In this document: one piece after another, positions 23,450 through 32,554 of the stretch
Layout of the letters: each line of letters begins with the position of its first letter
Position numbering within the stretch: the stretch's first letter is position 1
Source of the DNA: Membranipora membranacea
Taxonomy: Eukaryota; Bryozoa; Gymnolaemata; Cheilostomatida; Membraniporidae
Assembly: GCA_914767715.1 (NCBI GenBank)
Contig: OU612074.1
Coordinates: 7,083,501 to 7,147,500 of the forward strand
Direction: 5' to 3'
Length of the DNA stretch: 64,000 nt
The notes under the pieces: generated by a model
The model's input: the letters and a program-made list of their open reading frames with translations, nothing else
Database searches by the model: none
Told to the model about the DNA's origin: nothing
Made by a program: the position numbers and the translations under genes

Positions 23450-23995
23450 AATCCATATCTGGAATAGCATAATTTTGATTAGCTCTATAATTATTTTGCC
23501 AAACAAAGGGCTTGCAAAAATAGCCAGTCCCTAGTAGTATTTCTACAAGTCAAATGTAATAAAATCATTAACGCTGAAGGTATTTTATTACCGTTTGCAG
23601 CATAAGGACACGTGACATTGATATAGCCTGTGATATTTGTCAGTGGGTGGGGTTGGGCGAGAAGAGAAGAATGAGTATAGGGGGGAACCATCAATGTAAT
23701 CTCATGATACTTTTTCGATGTGTTTTGTGTGGGTAGCTCTATATAAAGACATAGACATAGATAGATATATAGATACCCACACAAAATTTAAAAAAAACAC
23801 ATCGAAAAAGGATCATGAGATTACATTGATGGTTCCCCCCTATATCTTTCACTCCCACCCCACCCCACTGACAAAAATCACAGGCTATATCAAAGTCACG
23901 TGTCCTTATGGTTTGCAGTTTTGTATACAAGACAATTTCTCAGGCTACATTCTGCATGCTAGTAGGGACAGCCAATGAGATCATTGTCAGATATC
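23450..23995. mobile_element. Second copy of the 287-bp MITE, interrupted by a foldback
   Basis: The left part (atccatatctggaatagc, then aaacaaagggcttgcaaa) and the right part (caagacaatttctcaggct, then agggacagccaat) match the 19356-19642 element. They are split by the nested element at 23601-23910. The right end is diverged and unclear. The region just upstream of gene C lacks this insertion. Confidence 0.6.
23601..23910. mobile_element. 310-bp foldback MITE nested in another MITE
   Basis: Long inverted arms run from cataaggacacgtgac inward to the cccacacaaaa region. The right arm ends gtcacgtgtccttatg. They enclose a short loop with an atagatagatat tract. The 8-bp direct repeat gtttgcag lies on each side (23593-23600 and 23911-23918). 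The homologous undisturbed site in the other MITE copy (near 19484-19497) has a single gtttgca, so this is a clean filled/empty pair. It has no coding capacity. Confidence 0.78.
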
Positions 23996-24157
23996 TTGGC
24001 ACTAGTGTAAGATTATAAACAGACATAGTTGATAAAGTTTGAAACATTAAATGTTTTTTTTATGCTGAAGTAAGTACACTTAGCAACGCATAATACTATT
24101 ATTAAATAGTAATTAAACTGCAACACAATTTTTGACATTGGTCTTTTGTTTTTGTAG

Positions 24158-24522
24158 GATGTTTAATTTGTTTGAAATGCAGTGCATTGTGTCCGTTTTG
24201 ATGATTCTGCTTGGCACAGCATCATCTCAGAAAACTCAGCACCACTGTGAGGGAACCAACACCGAGGCTGCAGGACTGAGTGGAACGGTAGAGTTTGATG
24301 GAGACTGTAGGCTGACATTGACAAATATTTCCGGTACATTATCCATCCCTGGCATCAGAAACGGTAGCAGCTGTGACAGTTCTAAGCAACTTATCATCAA
24401 CCGTAAAACCTTCTGTGTGGATCGATCTGTGACAGACACTCTGATAGATGCAACTGATGAGGATCAGCTAGAGTTTAGTTCTGCTGTTGGAGCATCTCCC
24501 TTTAGGCTCAACTATTATAAAG
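24158..24522 (+). CDS. Gene B, exon 1: signal peptide and N-terminal 4-Cys domain
   Basis: First coding exon. The acceptor tttttgtag is followed by G and then ATG at 24159, so a non-coding 5' exon lies upstream; gene C has the same arrangement. The N-terminus MFNLFEMQCIVSVLMILLG has a hydrophobic core ending TASSQ, a convincing secretory signal. The mature part has four cysteines (HHC, GDC, SSC, TFC), sequons NIS and NGS, and ends FRLNYYKG at a phase-1 gtgggt donor. The spacing and the FxLxYY ending suggest a diverged CUB-like fold, but I do not recognise it with certainty. Upstream in-frame residues from 24132 are intron sequence. Confidence 0.85.
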
Positions 24523-25238
24523 GTGGGTGATAGGAATTCGTTCAAGGAGTGACAAAAAAATACTTCTCAAACATCTATACTCTGTCATTCTGCTAAACAT
24601 CTTTGAGTTAATATCTCAAAATAATTTTTAGAGGTGTAGATGAACCGAAATAATAAGATCAGAATGAACTAGCTTCAGTAACAAATCCTGATCATTCAAT
24701 CCTTAGTATGATAAAATAGGGGCACAACCTGGTGGGACACATCTTAATAAATCATAAATGATTGAGAATTTCAGATCCCATGGTAATGGGTAACTTTTTA
24801 TCAATGGAGAGAGGCTACAATTTGCAACGTAAGACGTAGCTCATCAATTCTCACTTCAGTCCAACCACTATATTGACATAATAATTTTAATGGTTACTCA
24901 TTGTTCTGATGTCCCATCACAAAAACTTATACCAGCCTGGATCAACATTATCAACAAAAGGATTTAAATTATCTAAAAAATATTATTTTACATTGCCATA
25001 CCAATTACGCTGAATTATAGAACATTGAAGTAGTAAGTATTAGGCCTATGTTTAATAACTGTAGTATCACCTCATTCACACCCATATCTGATCACATCTT
25101 GAGCCAATGGTTTTGTCAACATACAGTGAGCTTTATAGTTATGTTCACTCGCATCTCATGTACTATCAAAAATTATCTTTTACGTTATCATTCACAACTG
25201 TCTCTTATTTTAACACTAACATTATACTCTTTTGATAG
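24523..25238 (+). other. Gene B intron 1
   Basis: A 716-base AT-rich intron with nothing else recognised; gene C has 1370 bases at this position. Confidence 0.7.
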
Positions 25239-25595
25239 TATTCAAGATGACAGATTCACCTGAAATCAGAATCAACTACTATAGGCCTAAGGCGGGGCCA
25301 CAATACTATGATGGTGTGATATCCAGTGAAGATTACCCGGGGACCTCAGACGCTGAATTTACAATCGATGGATACTTGTACAACATACCCAAATCATGTT
25401 ATCTGACTTTCTCACTCCTTTCTGATGTGAGCAAGAAATCTATTGGTACCGATGTTGCAGTTGCTGACAAAAATGTTAAACCTGTGAAGTTCACCCAGAG
25501 CCTATCATCATCTTTCAGTCTGAACGTATATGAGGAGCGCAAAGAGATTAGTATTGATGCTGAGCCTACAGCAGTATTCCTTCTTAGATTTGAAG
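25239..25595 (+). CDS. Gene B, exon 2: second ectodomain module (CUB-like)
   Basis: A 357-base phase 1-1 exon (acceptor cttttgatag, donor G|gtaaac) encoding 119 residues. It begins VFKMTDSPEIRINYY, continues YYDGVISSEDYPGTSD (compare the GxIxSPxYP signature of CUB domains), then YLTFSLLSDVS, and ends VFLLRFEG. One cysteine is present (KSCYLTF) and the gene C copy has none, so if it is a CUB fold it lacks the usual disulfides. The flanking exon phases would let it be skipped. The gene C paralog is 48939-49286. Frames continuing past 25595 into the intron are not coding. Confidence 0.83.
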
Positions 25596-26834
25596 GTAAA
25601 CCTAGCAACATATTATCAATCTGCAAAAACAGTACAAAGACCAAAGCGTTTGAAAGCCAGTGGTTAGCGCTTGATGCTATGGAAGCTGTGCAAGATTTCG
25701 TTCAGTGGGAATATTCAAAGCTCTTTTATGTTCAATTGTGGATATTGTTAAATGTTGTGCCCTCCTGCTAAAGTATGAGCAAGATCTGAGCTGAAACGTA
25801 GTCCCTGAAGGACAGTAGAATTGTCGGACACAAAAATTCCCAATGTAAACAACATATAAAAGTCTCAGGCTACAGCTAGTCCTTGGTTCTTGACATAGGG
25901 TAGTAAAAAAGGCTCTTTGGGACTTTTAGTTAAAATTTTGGCCCTTGAGAAATACTCTCACAGTTTTAGATTTCCCTGTCATCATATAATTACCAGGTCT
26001 CAATGTCATTCTGAGCAGAGTTATGAAAAGATTTACCTTGAAAGGGGTTTCTGCGAGTATACCAACCTTATGAATGGGTTCTCCATACCATTTTACATAT
26101 ACAGATTCAAGTTTAAAATCTTTGACCATCCTGTGAGAAACAACGACCTGGAAGAGGGGCTGATTTTAATGGTTTTAAAACATATTTTAGAAACTCTCTT
26201 TCGGAAAACATTATAGCTGACCCAAGATTTCCACTTGTCTACAACAAGATAGAAATATAGTTTTATCTGGTTCTGCCTCCTAATGAAATCCTTTTATAGC
26301 TAATCAAAAATCATCATAGACTTAATAATAAACAATATTATTAAGTCTATGATAATCATACATAAATATAAAGATCACTATTAGAAGATGATGGAGGGGT
26401 TCGCAATAGGTTGTAGAATCTCTAGGTTTTTAATGAAATCTTAGCCTGACTATTACATATACAGCTCAAATCTTAGCCATATAGTTCACAATTGATTCTT
26501 GAACGATATAACATTGCAGCTATCTTGCTACAATCTCTGAACTTTGACGCCATCAGACTTCTGAGATTGGCCTTGCATCACTTGGTCTTGAGCTAAAGAC
26601 TGCAGAGATTTGTGTGGTTCAGAATTGCAGAACTGTTGCAAGACCTTGCCAGACCCGAAATCTTGCAACTTACCTGTAATTTGATACTAGGCTTTATCAA
26701 TATTAGCTATGATACACTCACACCCCCCCCCCCCCGAATTCTCACATCATTCAAGGATTCCTCACTATCCACTCAGAATAATCATAGAAGAGAATCCTCT
26801 GATCTCAACATATGTCACACTGTCATATTTACAG
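25596..26834 (+). other. Gene B intron 2, with a perfect hairpin
   Basis: A 1.24-kb intron with no exon recognised. A C-homopolymer lies near 26724-26735 and a 41-bp hairpin at 26313-26353. Confidence 0.65.
26313..26353. repeat. Perfect 17-bp inverted repeat
   Basis: Arms atcatagacttaataat and attattaagtctatgat with a 7-base loop, located in an intron of gene B. No target duplication was identified. Confidence 0.7.
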
Positions 26835-27101
26835 TCGTCACATGTGATATGAAGTCAATCCCCGTAGTGGATAATGGCAAGCCAACAATCACTAAACAAC
26901 CAGCAGAGGGTGAACTGATCCTACCAGGGACTGTGTCCGTCGAGTATACCTGTAATACTGGTTATATACTCTCCGAACAAGAACACAATAAATCAGACTG
27001 TGCTTACAAGCATGTGGCTCGAGAAGGAAGGCCAGAGGATGACAAGACTAACCTCACTACTGCTACGTGGACCAATGCTGACAAAATTAAGTGTCAGGGA
27101 G
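26835..27101 (+). CDS. Gene B, CCP1 exon
   Basis: A 267-base phase 1-1 exon (acceptor catatttacag, donor G|gtgagt) encoding the first CCP domain: VVTCDMKSIPVVDNGKP, then YTCNTGY, SDCAYKH, the Trp in ATWTNAD and IKCQG. It has the same extended Cys2-Cys3 region as the A and C copies and resembles C more closely (shared ITKQPAEG). It is joined in frame to exon 2 upstream. Downstream it can join the TMa exon, the CCP2b exon or the damaged CCP2a exon, all phase 1. Confidence 0.88.
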
Positions 27102-29707
27102 GTGAGTTATCTTTATGACAGTGAATATTGGAACAGCCTATCTAATTATGGATAACTTGGTTAAACTAAGATTGATCACAAGCACAGTCCAATATCTATG
27201 ATCAAAATCCAATGTAACAGCATAATCAAAAGATTTATTATTTCGTTGTTGTTGCAATTATGAAAAGAAGAGAAGAGTTGAGTTTATCAAGCCTTTACTG
27301 ATACTGCTACCTCAGATGTGATTCTTACCATCACTATCAGTTGGTCTAGTTGAAGTTATCATCCCACTTTCAATGCGACAAATATTGCAATTTTCAGAAT
27401 ATAATTGTTGTCAAAACTTCAACAGTTTTGGTTGGTCATGAAATTATTGTGGAATGATGTCACCATGTCACACATCCCCACAGGCCCACATCATCAAATC
27501 CTGCTGACTGAAATTACTCCGTTTATGATACATACTTCTTGCTATGCTATCAAGCAAGCATTTGTATTTGTGTGTAAAATGGATCCTCATCCCTGTCGAA
27601 AGGCATAATACTTGTGCCTCGAGTCAAGGTTATACTGGTCGTATGCATGGTATATCTAACTTGATGTGATGTACAACCTAATTGATAGTAGACTAATAAC
27701 GTATGCTAAGAAAAAGAGAATGTGTATTTAACCGTTGTTTGCATCATGTTAAATATAACTATTCGCCTATTTATAGCGTAAAACATAATTGGCACATCCC
27801 ATTCACTCTCACTCTTATCTCTCAGGGATAGAGTGTGTAATTTGAAAACATGATTTTTCTTTTATCTATTATCTTGATATCACTATTCATTATCAATTTA
27901 CATTATGTATTTTCTTATATCTTATTATTATTTGTTGTTTTAATTATATAATCAATGATACCAATTCTAATTAATTTTTAACAATTAAAAAAAAAGGTTG
28001 CCAATAATTGAGTGTCTCACTAATTAATAAAACATAGTTAATTATCATCTGGTGATGCTTGTTATCAAGAAGCATCTTATCGTTTGACTAAAAGTCAAAT
28101 TACCAATACTATAATCTATGGTTCAGTCTATTTTACCTGATGATCTAAGACCCACAAGTAACAAGTAACTAAACAACGATTTTATTCTGGATATCCTCTA
28201 TGTATGCTGTGACAATCACTAAAAGCTCCCAAACACTCTTTTTTTGTCCCGCCCTGTTGTCAAGTGGTGGCTGGTGTGGTCGTAGAACCTATGGATGTTG
28301 TCAAGGAATGTTGTAATATATGAAACCAAAGCGTAAGCCAACCTAAGACTGCTGGTTATAACCCTCTTGGCATGAGGTTCAACAGTAAGTCTCTATTACC
28401 TCAAATCTCCTTCAATACCCCCGCAGCTACTTTATATCTGCTCAATTACCTCTGCAATCGTATATTTCAGCCACTTCCCTAGTGTGAGAAATCTGCACAG
28501 CTTAGATTGGTGGGTGAAAGCTATGATTTCCAATCGCTGATCATCGGATTATTGTGGTAGTTAAATGACCTTATTAGAAATATCCAGATAACTCCTTTAT
28601 CTGGACATCCCTACATAAACGGGCTAGGTGTCAAACCCCGAATGGCATTCATTTCTTATGTATGACCATCGTCTGCCAATAATTACCTGCTCTTGTCTGA
28701 TAGCATCGATGTTGTTAAGCCTTAGGTAGCAGAATTGATGATCGGATTATTGTCACTTAACTACCAGTATAGTCATCAATATCTGTTTTGATAGTGGGTT
28801 ACAATATACATTCAACCAGATTTCACTGTCAATTCCATCATTCAAACCAATAGAACCTGAGGGCATAGTATTTAGAATTGATAGGTAGTTTATGCTAACA
28901 AAGTGTTTGTTGAGTCTATAATTTAACTATAGGGGGCAAATTTAAATTGGTTTTTCTGTAACAATCCGAACAACTTGTAAGAACACCCACAGACCATGGC
29001 ATGAATAGTCCTGCAGCAATAACTGTTGTAATTAAAGACTGACCAAAGACCAATGCATGTTATAGTCAGGCAGTTACTTATGAAAAAATGCTCTACTTGA
29101 CAAACTATTGATGGTGGAAAAAGTGAGTCTCATAGGGTAAAGTAACTCCCATTCTCTGCATTATGATCACAGCCTCCTCCCGGAATTGCAATACATGAAA
29201 AAAAAACACTTCCAGGGGACTGACAGCATAATTCAGAGAATGACAGTTACCATAACTTATGGGATTTTAAATTAACCAACACTGCCCAGTTTTCTGAAAC
29301 TTAGACAATCAAATTTACTTGAGCTGTGGCAATTAGGCAAGTTTCCTAGCAAAACACAATAAAAAGAGGTCATCATCGATATCAGAGCAGACCTCTGAAT
29401 GGTTTTTCGCAAATGTGGTTAAATAAGAAAGGATTTTTGGATGAATTCATAAATAATACCCAGAATAGCTCTGAATTTTTTGCTGTAAAAAAACTCACAC
29501 AACGATAGCAGTACTAGACTATAAAATGCCTTTGTGTGTGGCTTTAAAAGAGATTTGAAGTCAACATATTTTAAGGATTACGATGTATAAGCATTTACGG
29601 TTATCTCAAAGTTTATATTATGAATCCCAGGAACCCTTTTAGCATGGTTACAACCGTAAGATTTTTAAACCCACAATGCTGAGGAATTTTTCCTGTATTT
29701 TTTCTAG
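27102..29707 (+). other. Gene B intron between CCP1 and CCP2a
   Basis: 2.6 kb, partly collinear with 1910-4170 of gene A but without the GC-rich insert. No exon is recognised; the 27405-27608 frame shows no domain and no matching splice phase. Confidence 0.6.
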
Positions 29708-29970
29708 TTTTGTGCGGTCCTATTCCTGACCAATACTACATAAGTCATTCTAATCTCACCAAAGTCTCAAATTCTGCATCAAAGGACACATACCGCTATG
29801 GGGATAAAGTGACATTATCATGTAACACCGGCTATTCACTATCAACCCAAAGTTTGATCCGCTACACCATTCAATGTCAGATGGATGGCACATGGAGTGA
29901 TATGTTAACTTTAAATGCAAATTCCAGACAAAATCACCACGCAACACAACTGAGGCCCTGCTGTAATTGA
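29708..29970 (+). pseudogene. Gene B, CCP2a exon damaged by deletion
   Basis: It starts as a normal CCP2a exon (acceptor tttttctag, phase 1, LCGPIPDQYYISHSNLT, LSCNTGY, IQCQMDGTW). Then, compared with gene A, about 68 bases are missing after the TGGAGT codons. The loss removes the fourth cysteine and the splice donor, and fuses the exon to old intron sequence. The frame continues 24 residues (MLTLNANSRQNHHATQ and on) to TGA at 29968-29970. Options are skipping of this exon, use as a terminal exon giving a truncated secreted product, or simple decay. Confidence 0.75.
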
Positions 29971-30071
29971 TATAATGGTGTAAATAAATACGTTGTTATG
30001 ATCTGTGTCCTAAAATGCTCAATATCCAGCTGTGTATTCCAGCAATCAGATACATAATATTCTTCTTTCAG

Positions 30072-30168
30072 CTCAGTGGGTGATAACTATTAGTGTGGTT
30101 GCTGCAGCAGTTGGAATTTCTGTCGCATCAGGAATTTTGTTCTGGATCTTTAAAAAAAGAGACCTTGG
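30072..30168 (+). CDS. Gene B, transmembrane exon a
   Basis: A 97-base exon, phase 1 in and phase 2 out, with intact splice sites. It encodes WVITISVVAAAVGISVASGI, leading to the stop-transfer segment FKKRD. It remains usable because CCP1 ends in phase 1; a CCP1-TMa-long tail transcript would give a 423-residue protein with a single CCP domain. Collinear with 4681-4777 in gene A. Confidence 0.83.
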
Positions 30169-30571
30169 GTAGGGGAGTATGCACTTACGATTATTGGTAT
30201 GAGGTTTTGTTCACTCTAAGAGTTTGCTCTTTTATCTACTATTACTTTTGATTGTCATTATGACTCAGTAAAATAAAGAACTTCCCTATCTAATATGTTG
30301 AATCGATGATAATTTTTGATAATTGGTACTCGCTACATTGCATCAAGAGATCTCATGTGGTAGTAGCTTTTCAGACCACAGTTATAGCCCACAATGTCGT
30401 GTTTGGGTAGCCAATGTCATAATACAATCTTTTAAATTCATTTTGCGAGCAAGCCTCAAATGAGGTAAAAATAATATTTCTGTCATCCTGGCTTGTGCTG
30501 AGAATTATTTTATGTATAGCTTATTAGAATATTTTACAGAATTCATAACATTGGTAAAAACTTTGTTTTAG
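30169..30571 (+). other. Gene B intron between TMa and long tail
   Basis: 403 bases, collinear with the gene A intron; nothing else seen. Confidence 0.7.
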
Positions 30572-30758
30572 ATACGATAAACAGTCTACATCTGAAGGCA
30601 ACAAAGAATTTCTAGGTGCAACAGTTCAAGCATCCGATGTTGAGAGTGATTGTGTATGTGTGCAATCAGGAACACGTGTTTGTCGGAAGACTAGGCTGAA
30701 AGATCTCCATGACAAAAATGAGCCATTGATGTTGAACAATTTGCCATATAAAAGTTGA
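30572..30758 (+). CDS. Gene B, long cytoplasmic tail (terminal exon a)
   Basis: A 61-residue tail reading YDKQSTSEGNKEFLG and ending PYKS then TGA. Like the gene A tail it has DVESD and HDKNEPLM segments, but it has gained three cysteines (SDCVCVQSG and RVCRK). The open frame and exact length are kept although the upstream CCP2a exon is broken, which hints that the cassette is still expressed, perhaps by CCP2a skipping. Confidence 0.8.
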
Positions 30759-31458
30759 AAGTGCGCCGTGTTTCTTTAATAGCTGTTTTCTGTGTCTTGT
30801 GCTTTCAAATACATTTTGAAAAAATGTATAGCCAAGACCTGAGTGTGTCAGTTCATTAACCCCAACTATCTGCTGTTTTCAAGATAAGCATCAGGTTTGG
30901 TATAGTTTGAGAAAGGTTATTGTGAGCAGAAAATGCTGGAATTTAAAGGGAGTGTGTGGGTACATGTCATTTAAAGGTGTAGCAGCAGTGTAAAAAACGC
31001 CATCAATACCTTTCAGACTCTTGCAATAGGTTATGTTCTCAGGTCTTCTCTGTAGTTCGGGCTTAGTCAAAAATCTGCCCGTTCAAATTTACATAATCGA
31101 TTCAGTCCTAACTTACTACAGCTTTTAATCAGGGTGCAGGATATCACAGAGAAACGAAACCTCTGATCACCTTTAATTTAACCTTTGTACAGTATTTATA
31201 TATTTATTTATATATTCATTTATTTACTTATTTACTTATATACTTATTTAGTTACTTATTTATTTATCCACTATATTCACTTTATTAGCTGTATTAATAA
31301 ATCAAGCATATTGTAGATCGCCCTGAAAAAATAGGTCCTCTATAGCTTATGCTCAATGCTTATACCATAGCCCCAATCCTGTGCATTTTTATCGGAATTT
31401 GCTAGATTTGTATAGTCAACATGTCAATGATAGACTTCCTTTTCTTCTTTTTTTTTAG
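30759..31458 (+). other. Gene B spacer between the two 3' cassettes
   Basis: Only 700 bases, against 2311 in gene A. It holds a single copy of the direct repeat (30999-31350) and an interrupted ATTT-type microsatellite at about 31193-31267. The extra CCP exon and the palindromic MITE of gene A are missing. Confidence 0.65.
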
Positions 31459-31665
31459 TACCATGTGATGCGGTTCCAGAAAAATACTATATTAGTCATT
31501 CCAATCTCACTGATGTTTCAAATGACAAGCATCGCTACGGAGATAAAGTTACACTGTCATGTGATACTGGCTATGTACTATCAACGAGAAGACCGATCCA
31601 CACCATTCAATGTCAGACAGATGGCTCCTGGGGTAGTGAATATGCGGTACCTCATTGTAAACGAG
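31459..31665 (+). CDS. Gene B, CCP2b exon
   Basis: A 207-base phase 1-1 exon (acceptor tttttttag, donor G|gtaaaa) encoding an intact CCP: PCDAVPEKYYISHSNLT, LSCDTGY, IQCQTDGSWG and PHCKR. With exons 1, 2 and CCP1 upstream and TMb plus short tail downstream, it gives a 438-residue type I membrane protein with two CCP domains, the most complete product of gene B. Confidence 0.88.
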
Positions 31666-32210
31666 GTAAAAATAACCTGAATCACTTGGTCTAGCTAGGC
31701 TAATGAGTTTTCTTGAAATAATGGGTCGGTTAAAAGGTATAAGGTATAAGAAATTAGTATTAGGTAAAAGGTGCCATTGCTCTCGGTGGAATCGTTAGAC
31801 TTTGTCTTACTCGTAGACATGGAACTGTAAAAAAAAAGCTTAAAAAAACATGCTATTACTTTTGTAACTATCAAGCTAGTCAAACAGAGTAAGCTGGTAA
31901 GCATCTTTTAGTCAATACCATTGTCTAAAATGTTAATATCAAGGGTGCTAACCACAAGAAAGGAAGGTGGCAAGGTTGTTCTGAGCGCTTGGCCACATAA
32001 GGTCATTTGCTTGAGTCTCACTGTAACTTATTACTGGGGTTTGTTATTCCTTAGGTGTGCTCCAATTTGCTGTCATACAGATATGGTGCAGACATAGCAG
32101 GTTAACCATTGAGGCAGCCGTTACTAATACTTCCGGATGTGACAGGGACTCCTTGATTTTATCTAACCTATCACCAATCTTGCTCAACAATACTGTAATT
32201 CTTGTTTCAG
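31666..32210 (+). other. Gene B intron between CCP2b and TMb
   Basis: 545 bases, collinear with the gene A intron. Frames crossing the acceptor (32057-32311) are intron plus TM exon. Confidence 0.65.
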
Positions 32211-32307
32211 CTGGATGGGTGATAGCTCTAATTGTGATTGCTGTTATAATTTGTATTTTTGCTGTGTCCGCAACTGTGTTCTTTATCATCAAGAACGGAA
32301 AATCTGG
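32211..32307 (+). CDS. Gene B, transmembrane exon b
   Basis: A 97-base exon, phase 1 in and phase 2 out, encoding GWVIALIVIAVIICIFAVSA, a hydrophobic helix followed by IIKNGKSG. The helix core is more bulky than in A (added Phe residues). Splice sites cttgtttcag and gtgagt are identical to gene A. Confidence 0.86.
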
Positions 32308-32529
32308 GTGAGTGTGGGAGTTTTTTTCTCTCTATACGCTAGGTCTTATTTGTCCATAATATTTAAACTTGCCCTCAGGAGACTTGTGCTGAGAAGATAA
32401 GATATACCTTTGCCCACGGCAGCATGTTTACTTCTATATTTATAGTAGACAATTTTACGCTAATTTGTGCCAGCATTCTAGTTTCTCCATGACATCAGTA
32501 AAGTTGTAAAATAATCTCTTTTGTTTTAG

Positions 32530-32554
32530 CTATAACAAATCTCCGCAATCCTGA
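32530..32554 (+). CDS. Gene B, short cytoplasmic tail (terminal exon b)
   Basis: With the preceding GG it codes GYNKSPQS then TGA, identical in protein to gene A. AATAAA overlaps the codon after the stop (32556-32561). Confidence 0.75.

Larger units (their letters stand above)
8861..24157. other. Intergenic block, unit 1 (between genes A and B)
   Basis: About 15 kb with no recognisable gene. Most of it aligns in order with 32555-47206, and 9.9-15.0 kb also aligns more weakly with 59.7-64.0 kb. Open frames here (such as 21949-22449 minus, 16279-16606 minus and 20164-20361 plus) are mirrored in unit 2 only because the DNA is duplicated, and the longest is broken by frameshifts there. It contains SINE, MITE and hairpin features listed separately and homopolymer C or G runs near 10881, 20752 and 22557. 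The promoter and 5' UTR exon of gene B must lie in its right part but cannot be placed. Confidence 0.6.

Noticed and set aside
26612-26834. 5' extension of the gene B CCP1 frame
   Set aside because: It includes a poly-C tract and the splice acceptor; the CCP homology and phase-1 junction begin at 26835.
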